A stretch of 44,717 nt of DNA, taken from NCBI GenBank assembly GCA_002730975.1, contig PCBO01000105.1:1-44717 (forward strand), read 5' to 3'. The translations under genes were made by a program, and so were the position numbers. The notes under the pieces are model-generated. The model did not search any database. It saw only the letters and a list, made by a program, of their open reading frames with translations, and was not told the origin of the DNA. Positions 40,165-44,717 of the stretch are shown one piece after another. This DNA comes from Opitutia bacterium. Lineage in GTDB: Bacteria; Verrucomicrobiota; Verrucomicrobiia; Opitutales; Seribacteraceae. Each line of letters starts with the position of its first letter. The first letter of the stretch is position 1.

Positions 40165-42909
40165 TCAGCCTAGGGCTTGAAGAGCCGCTTGGTTTTCCGT
40201 AAGTTTGGTTTGAGTCTCGGTTAGTTGCCGGCGGGCTCCTTCGATCACTTCGGGAGGCGCCTTGGAGGTGAATTTCTCGTTGCTTAGACGTGCCTCGGTG
40301 GAAGCGACTACCTTTTCGAGATTGGCAATCTCCTTGTCCAGTCGAGCTCGTTCGGCGTCAAGATCGATACCGGATGCGAGGTCTAGAAAAGCGGTTCCGA
40401 GCGGAGTGACGACGGAGGGTTGCCCGGAAGGTGCTTGGGCGATACGTTCGAACGAAGCGGCTCCGACAAAAAGAAGTAGCTTTTCCATGTGTCTTTGCAG
40501 AGTCTCGGACTTTTCGTCGTCAGCAAGGTAATGAAGGGCCACCTCTCGGTTGGTGGCCAAACCTCGTTCGGCTTTGAGAGCCCGCAGGGCAGTTACGACT
40601 TCTCGTAGCGCCCCAATTTCAGCCTCGGCTTCTTGGTCTATCGCGATTCCTTTTTTGGATAGCGCTTGCCGAAGCTTTGCCCCGTCGCCGGGGTCGACAT
40701 ATTGGATGGAGGAACCTTCTTTGGAGTATCTCAAGCGTTGCCAAAGTTCTTCCGTGATGAAGGGAGTGGCGGGGTGCAGGAGTAGCAAAGTCTGGCGCAA
40801 GCATAAATCTTGAACGGCGAGGCAAGTCTCGCGTACGGAATCTTTGCGTATCTTGGCTTTGGAAACTTCGACGTACCAATCGCAGAAGTCGTGCCAGAAG
40901 AAACGATAAATGCCGTGCAGGACTGCGTTGAACTCGTAGGCTCGGTGATCCCGTTCGATCTGATCCAGCGTTTCTGATAGGCGGGCGAGGATGGCGTGGT
41001 CCTCAGCATCCAACTTGTCGGGTTCGAGTCGGTCGAGAATGGCTTCGAGAGACGAGTTCTCACGGGCTTCGCCCGACATTCTCCTAAATCGTGACACGTT
41101 CCAGAGCTTGTTGCAGAAGTTGCGACCTTGTTCGATGCTTTCCTCGGAAAAACGAATATCCTGTCCCTTCGGTGCGATGCTCATTATGCCGTGGCGGAGT
41201 CCATCGGCCCCGAACTTGGCGATGAGGTCGAGTGGATCTGGAGAATTTCCTAATGACTTCGACATCTTGCGGCCACGAGAGTCTCGTATAATGCCCGTGA
41301 AGTACACATCGCGAAAGGGGATGCGCCGCTTGATTTCCTCGTCGGATAGGGTTTCTTCCTTGTCCATCGGTTCTCCCATGAACTCCAAGCCCGCCATGAC
41401 CATGCGGGCAACCCAGAAGAAGATGATGTCGGGTCCCGTGACGAGAGCCGAGGTTGGGTAGAAGGAGGCCAAGTCCTGCTCTGCCATGGCTTGTTCGTCG
41501 GGCCATCCCATGGTGGCGAATGGCCAGAGCCAGGAGGAGGCCCAAGTGTCGAGAACGTCCTCGTCCTGTTCCCAGTTTTCAGGATCTTCAGGACCGTTCA
41601 GTGAGACGTGCCAATTCGCTGGATCTGATCGATTTTCTCCAAGTTTGTACCATACGGGGATTCGATGTCCCCACCAAAGTTGTCTTGATATGCACCAGTC
41701 CTTGATGTTGTCGAGCCAGTGCAGGTAGGTCTTTTCCCAGCGTTCGGGGAAGTATCGTATGAAACCTTCCTTGACGGCCCTTTTGGCCTCCTCGACGCGA
41801 GGATATTTAAGAAACCATTGTTCGGATAGTCGAGGCTCGATGGGAACGTCGGCTCGTTCGGAAAAGCCTACGTTGTTCGAGTGGGACTCCTCGTCCACGA
41901 GGCTGCCGTTTTCCCTCAATCTCTCGACGGATGCTTTGCGTGCGGCAAATCGGTCCATTCCCGTGAAGTCCGGACCTGCATGCTCGTTCAAGGTGCCGTC
42001 GGGATTGAGAACGTCGATGATGGGCAGGTCGTGACGTTGCCCGATTTCGAAGTCCAACTGGTCGTGTGCCGGAGTGATCTTGAGCATGCCGGTGCCGAAT
42101 TCCTTTTCAACGGCATCGTCGGCTATAATTGGAATGGGGGCTTCCTGCAGTGGGCGAATGACGTGCTTGCCCTTGAGGCTCGGCCAACGTTCATCATCCG
42201 GGTGTATGGCCACGGCGACGTCGCCCATGATGGTTTCCGGACGAGTGGTTGATACTTCGAGGTAGACATCCGGTGTTTCCATGATTTGATAGCGAATCTT
42301 GTACAGAGTGCTATCCTGCGGTTTCATGATTACCTCCTCGTCCGAAAGGGCGGTGAGGCTTGCCGGGCACCAGTTCACCATGCGTTTGCCGCGGTACACG
42401 TACCCTCGCTCGAACAGCTTGACAAATCCACTGAGTACTGCCCGAGAATAGTCATCATCCAAAGTGTGAACATTGCGTTCCCAATCGCACGAACAGCCTA
42501 GTTTACGAAGTTGCCTAAGGATGATTCCACCATGCTTGTCTCGCCATTCAACGGCTCGTTCGAGGAATTTCTCACGGCCTAGATCTCGGCGACTCAACCC
42601 TTCTTCTCGGAGGGACTTTTCCACCTTCGTTTGGGTGGCGATGCCTGCGTGGTCGGTCCCCGGCAACCACATCACGGCAGCTCCCTTTTGGCGTGCTCTT
42701 CGAGAAAGAATGTCCTGAATGGTGTTGTTGAGAACATGACCCATGGTCAAAACCCCAGTAACGTTCGGTGGGGGAATCACGATGGAATAGCTCGGTTGTC
42801 CTGCCGAGGGTTTTCCAGCAAAACAACCGTCTTCCTCCCAATGGGAATACCAACGGTCTTCGACTTCGCTTGGGTCGTATGCTTTAGGAATTTCGGGTTC
42901 GTTGCTCAT
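40165..42909 (-). CDS. valS: Valyl-tRNA synthetase
   Basis: Charges tRNA-Val. It is a class I synthetase of 914 residues with the ATP-binding blocks PPPNVTGVLTMGHVLNNT (about 47-64) and GRKMSKSLGN. The first is T-M-G-H instead of the usual H-M-G-H, while the second His is kept. The CP1 editing domain follows (STTRPETIMGDVAVAIHP, HDQLDFEIG). The C-terminal coiled-coil arm (DLDAERARLDKEIANLEKVV) that contacts the tRNA is present. It precedes the rhomboid gene on the minus strand with 24 bases between, likely one transcript. Confidence 0.96.
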   Translation of the reverse strand: MSNEPEIPKAYDPSEVEDRWYSHWEEDGCFAGKPSAGQPSYSIVIPPPNVTGVLTMGHVLNNTIQDILSRRARQKGAAVMWLPGTDHAGIATQTKVEKSLREEGLSRRDLGREKFLERAVEWRDKHGGIILRQLRKLGCSCDWERNVHTLDDDYSRAVLSGFVKLFERGYVYRGKRMVNWCPASLTALSDEEVIMKPQDSTLYKIRYQIMETPDVYLEVSTTRPETIMGDVAVAIHPDDERWPSLKGKHVIRPLQEAPIPIIADDAVEKEFGTGMLKITPAHDQLDFEIGQRHDLPIIDVLNPDGTLNEHAGPDFTGMDRFAARKASVERLRENGSLVDEESHSNNVGFSERADVPIEPRLSEQWFLKYPRVEEAKRAVKEGFIRYFPERWEKTYLHWLDNIKDWCISRQLWWGHRIPVWYKLGENRSDPANWHVSLNGPEDPENWEQDEDVLDTWASSWLWPFATMGWPDEQAMAEQDLASFYPTSALVTGPDIIFFWVARMVMAGLEFMGEPMDKEETLSDEEIKRRIPFRDVYFTGIIRDSRGRKMSKSLGNSPDPLDLIAKFGADGLRHGIMSIAPKGQDIRFSEESIEQGRNFCNKLWNVSRFRRMSGEARENSSLEAILDRLEPDKLDAEDHAILARLSETLDQIERDHRAYEFNAVLHGIYRFFWHDFCDWYVEVSKAKIRKDSVRETCLAVQDLCLRQTLLLLHPATPFITEELWQRLRYSKEGSSIQYVDPGDGAKLRQALSKKGIAIDQEAEAEIGALREVVTALRALKAERGLATNREVALHYLADDEKSETLQRHMEKLLLFVGAASFERIAQAPSGQPSVVTPLGTAFLDLASGIDLDAERARLDKEIANLEKVVASTEARLSNEKFTSKAPPEVIEGARRQLTETQTKLTENQAALQALG

Positions 42910-42933
42910 GCCTTTTCGGTAAAACCGTTTAGG

Positions 42934-43674
42934 TTAGCGAATTCGTCGAGCTTGGCGAGAAAAAGCGCGTGTGCGCCCTGCTTGAAAAAACTTCACCTGC
43001 TTTTTTTTGAAGAAAGGAGTCAGTAGGATTCCGGCTGCGAATCCTCCTAGATGAGCTGCGATGGCCACCCCTCCTCCTTCGGCCATTGAGGTAGGGAATG
43101 CGAGGATTTGCTCGATTACCCAAATCCCCAGTACGAGATAAGCGGGAACCATTACAGTTCCAATGAAGATTATGAACCAGTAAAATACTCTGACGTTGGC
43201 ACGTGGATAAAGAAGCAGGTAACCGGCAATAACTCCGGAGATCGCCCCCGAAGCACCGACCATTGGGACGTCCGACGAGGGGGCGACTAGTCCTTGGGAT
43301 ACGGCTGCGACCAAACCGCAGGTCAGGTAAAAGAGAAAAAATCGAATTTTCCCCATGGCGTCTTCAACGTTGTCCCCGTAGAGGTAGAGAAACAACATGT
43401 TGCCTAGGACGTGAGCGATGCTTCCATGACTGAACATGGAGGTGAAAACGGTCGCCCATTCCCAAATGACATCTCCTGACTCCTCAAAACTTAGTTGCCC
43501 GAAGAAAGTTATCGGCAGGAAGGCGAAATTGGAGAAATAGGCCGCCTGCTCGGACGGGGGAAGGGAAAATTGCCATGCGAAGAACACCCACAAATTGGCT
43601 GCGATTATTACCCAAGTGAACCAAGGGAAACTCTTTGCTTGGTTATCGTCTTTGTAGGGGAAAAGTACAAACAT
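42934..43674 (-). CDS. Rhomboid family intramembrane serine protease
   Basis: A membrane protease of 246 residues (start at 43674; an upstream in-frame start at 43731 adds 19 residues without support). The catalytic serine is Ser142 in GASGAISG and the histidine is His208 in AAHLGG, each in membrane segments. The HGSIAHVLGNM block (83-93) is a rhomboid signature. Six or so membrane segments can be counted. A basic C-terminal tail follows the last one. It is upstream of valS by 24 bases on the minus strand and diverges from the 84-residue gene. Confidence 0.93.
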   Translation of the reverse strand: MFVLFPYKDDNQAKSFPWFTWVIIAANLWVFFAWQFSLPPSEQAAYFSNFAFLPITFFGQLSFEESGDVIWEWATVFTSMFSHGSIAHVLGNMLFLYLYGDNVEDAMGKIRFFLFYLTCGLVAAVSQGLVAPSSDVPMVGASGAISGVIAGYLLLYPRANVRVFYWFIIFIGTVMVPAYLVLGIWVIEQILAFPTSMAEGGGVAIAAHLGGFAAGILLTPFFKKKQVKFFQAGRTRAFSRQARRIR

Positions 43675-43777
43675 GGCTGTTCGTTTTCCTAACGATATCG
43701 GCTGAGAGGTAAAGCCCAAGGGTCCTTGCACCTTCTTTTTTTGGCTTGTTGGTCATGCTCGTACCATTTTTGCTGGA

Positions 43778-44032
43778 ATGCAAATGGGTGATTTGTTCGA
43801 TAGATTGGCGGTCTTTCAAACCGACGCAGGTATAACTGTGGCTTTTGGCGAGCGTACTTATTTCATCGGACTCGACGAACCCTTTTACAATATAGCTAAA
43901 AAAGCCTTGGCCCAAGAGGACTATGTGCCCTTTTACTTAGAGATGGCCAAGCGGGAAGGCTTGGGCGAGGAGTTTCGCGATGCATTGCTTCGGGAAGTGG
44001 AGCGTTTGCGTCTCAACCCCGATTTGGATTAG
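43778..44032 (+). CDS. Small conserved-looking protein of unknown function
   Basis: I do not recognise a family. The 84-residue product has no signal or membrane segment. It begins with a beta-like part (AVFQTDAGITVAFGERTYFIG) and ends in acidic-basic helices (EMAKREGLGEEFRDALLREVERL). Codon use resembles its neighbours. It diverges from the rhomboid gene (about 100 bases) and overlaps by four bases the stop of the gene on the other strand at the right edge. Confidence 0.6.
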   Translation: MQMGDLFDRLAVFQTDAGITVAFGERTYFIGLDEPFYNIAKKALAQEDYVPFYLEMAKREGLGEEFRDALLREVERLRLNPDLD

Positions 44033-44717
44033 CCGCTTTCCTTTACTGCGTTACTCAAGGCGATCAAGGCTAAGGTCGAGCATAGGATAGGGTCGTCTTC
44101 CTTCATTAGTCGACCGTGAAGGTTAACAAAGGATCCGTCTTCGCTTTGGCTTTCTGAGAGAAAGGCGAGTAGCTCTTGTTTCCAGCCCCCGGCTATTGCA
44201 AGTTTGTTGAATACTTGAGCTCTTGCGGCGCAGTGATAGTAGATCATGGATTCGTTCCATGGTTCGGAATGTTCAGTGGGGATGCCCGGAGGCAGGTTCC
44301 AGCCTGAATGCCGTTTTAGCCAACGAATGGCGTCTAGCACTCGATCATCGGTCTTGGGTACACCCAGCGCTAGCAAAGCGAGGACGCCGTCGCAGGTCGC
44401 CGTGGCGTAACTGCGGTAGTAAGGTCTCCCGGTAAGGGGATCCTTGGCGATGCGTCCCTTGTTTGCGTAGCTTACGCTTGGAGAAGAGAAAAAGCCGCCA
44501 TCGTAGGGTGGGGAAATGAATCCGGAATCTATGGGTTTCGTGGTGGGTATGAGTGGAGAACGTTTTTCCTTCGGGTTCTTTTGAAGGAGAGAAAGAAAGC
44601 GTTTGGCTCTGCCTTTTGTTTTTGCATCGACCTTGTTCGCTACAGCCAAGGCGGTCAGAACGCGGCGAGTGTGGGAGAGGTCGACGAAACTGGAAAGGGT
44701 GGGGCGACGGTTTATTC
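44029..44717 (-). CDS. Terpenoid-cyclase/prenyltransferase-repeat protein, N terminus beyond the window
   Basis: The frame is open from TAA at 44029 to the right edge; the first visible residues are NRRPTLSSFVDLSHTRRVL, so the gene starts outside the window. The visible part has the helical repeat pattern of the squalene-cyclase/prenyltransferase alpha-alpha barrel: YATATCDGVLALLALGV, DDRVLDAIRWLKRHSGWNLP, and near the end SQSEDGSFVNLHG with DPILCSTLALIALS. The QSEDGSF element is a QW-type repeat. No catalytic DxDD motif is seen in the visible part. The protein may be a non-catalytic repeat protein, common in verrucomicrobia and planctomycetes, rather than a hopene synthase. TTG at 44649 is only an internal codon. 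Confidence 0.75.
   Translation of the reverse strand, partial: INRRPTLSSFVDLSHTRRVLTALAVANKVDAKTKGRAKRFLSLLQKNPKEKRSPLIPTTKPIDSGFISPPYDGGFFSSPSVSYANKGRIAKDPLTGRPYYRSYATATCDGVLALLALGVPKTDDRVLDAIRWLKRHSGWNLPPGIPTEHSEPWNESMIYYHCAARAQVFNKLAIAGGWKQELLAFLSESQSEDGSFVNLHGRLMKEDDPILCSTLALIALSNAVKESG

Overview
The window looks like chromosomal DNA of a free-living, probably marine, member of the Verrucomicrobiota, with Planctomycetota as the main alternative. The basis is a set of families typical of that superphylum: a DUF1549/DUF1553 protein with a planctomycete-type cytochrome c motif, a DUF1501 protein with a Tat signal, three secreted PQQ-type beta-propellers opening with a W-x-R-F/W-R-G motif, a sulfatase, and a large lipoprotein of tetratricopeptide repeats. 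Most of the window is near 50% GC by small hand samples. Few genes have clear Shine-Dalgarno sites.

Layout. 1-881 is the right edge of an integrated element that lies mostly outside the window: the N-terminal part of a tyrosine recombinase next to a 3' fragment of tRNA-Leu(UAA). 1237-9435 holds housekeeping and stress genes: ArfB, a peroxiredoxin, a dicarboxylate symporter with an odd coiled-coil insertion, a small lipoprotein, an ABC-F ATPase, and a four-gene minus-strand run of LMW phosphatase, fructosamine kinase, HPRT and YqaA. 9512-12692 is a plus-strand run: YeeZ-like protein, YbaB, RecR and an amidase. 12694-20559 is a minus-strand cluster of envelope proteins (exported methyltransferase, PQQ propeller, unknown secreted protein, DUF1549/1553 protein, PQQ propeller, DUF1501 protein). 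20648-24397 holds ispH, purB and a PPi-dependent phosphofructokinase. 24457-27218 holds a cystathionine gamma-synthase-like enzyme overlapping lysA.

27219-33337 is the most striking part. A roughly 3 kb AT-rich three-gene operon (DUF5522/DUF4346-like protein, B12-binding radical SAM enzyme, CMP-nonulosonate synthetase-like enzyme) is inserted between lysA and folA/helicase. It is flanked by two diverged copies of the host lysA-folA-helicase junction. On the left, lysA is intact and folA/helicase are decayed. On the right, a lysA remnant is followed by intact folA and helicase. This is the product expected from single-crossover (Campbell-type) integration of a circular molecule carrying a host segment, followed by decay of the redundant halves.

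34482-39421 is a second envelope cluster on the minus strand (TPR lipoprotein, sulfatase, PQQ propeller, small secreted protein). It is followed by a TlpA-like thioredoxin with a polylysine tail, valS, a rhomboid protease, a small unknown protein and the 3' part of a terpenoid-cyclase-repeat protein that runs off the right edge.
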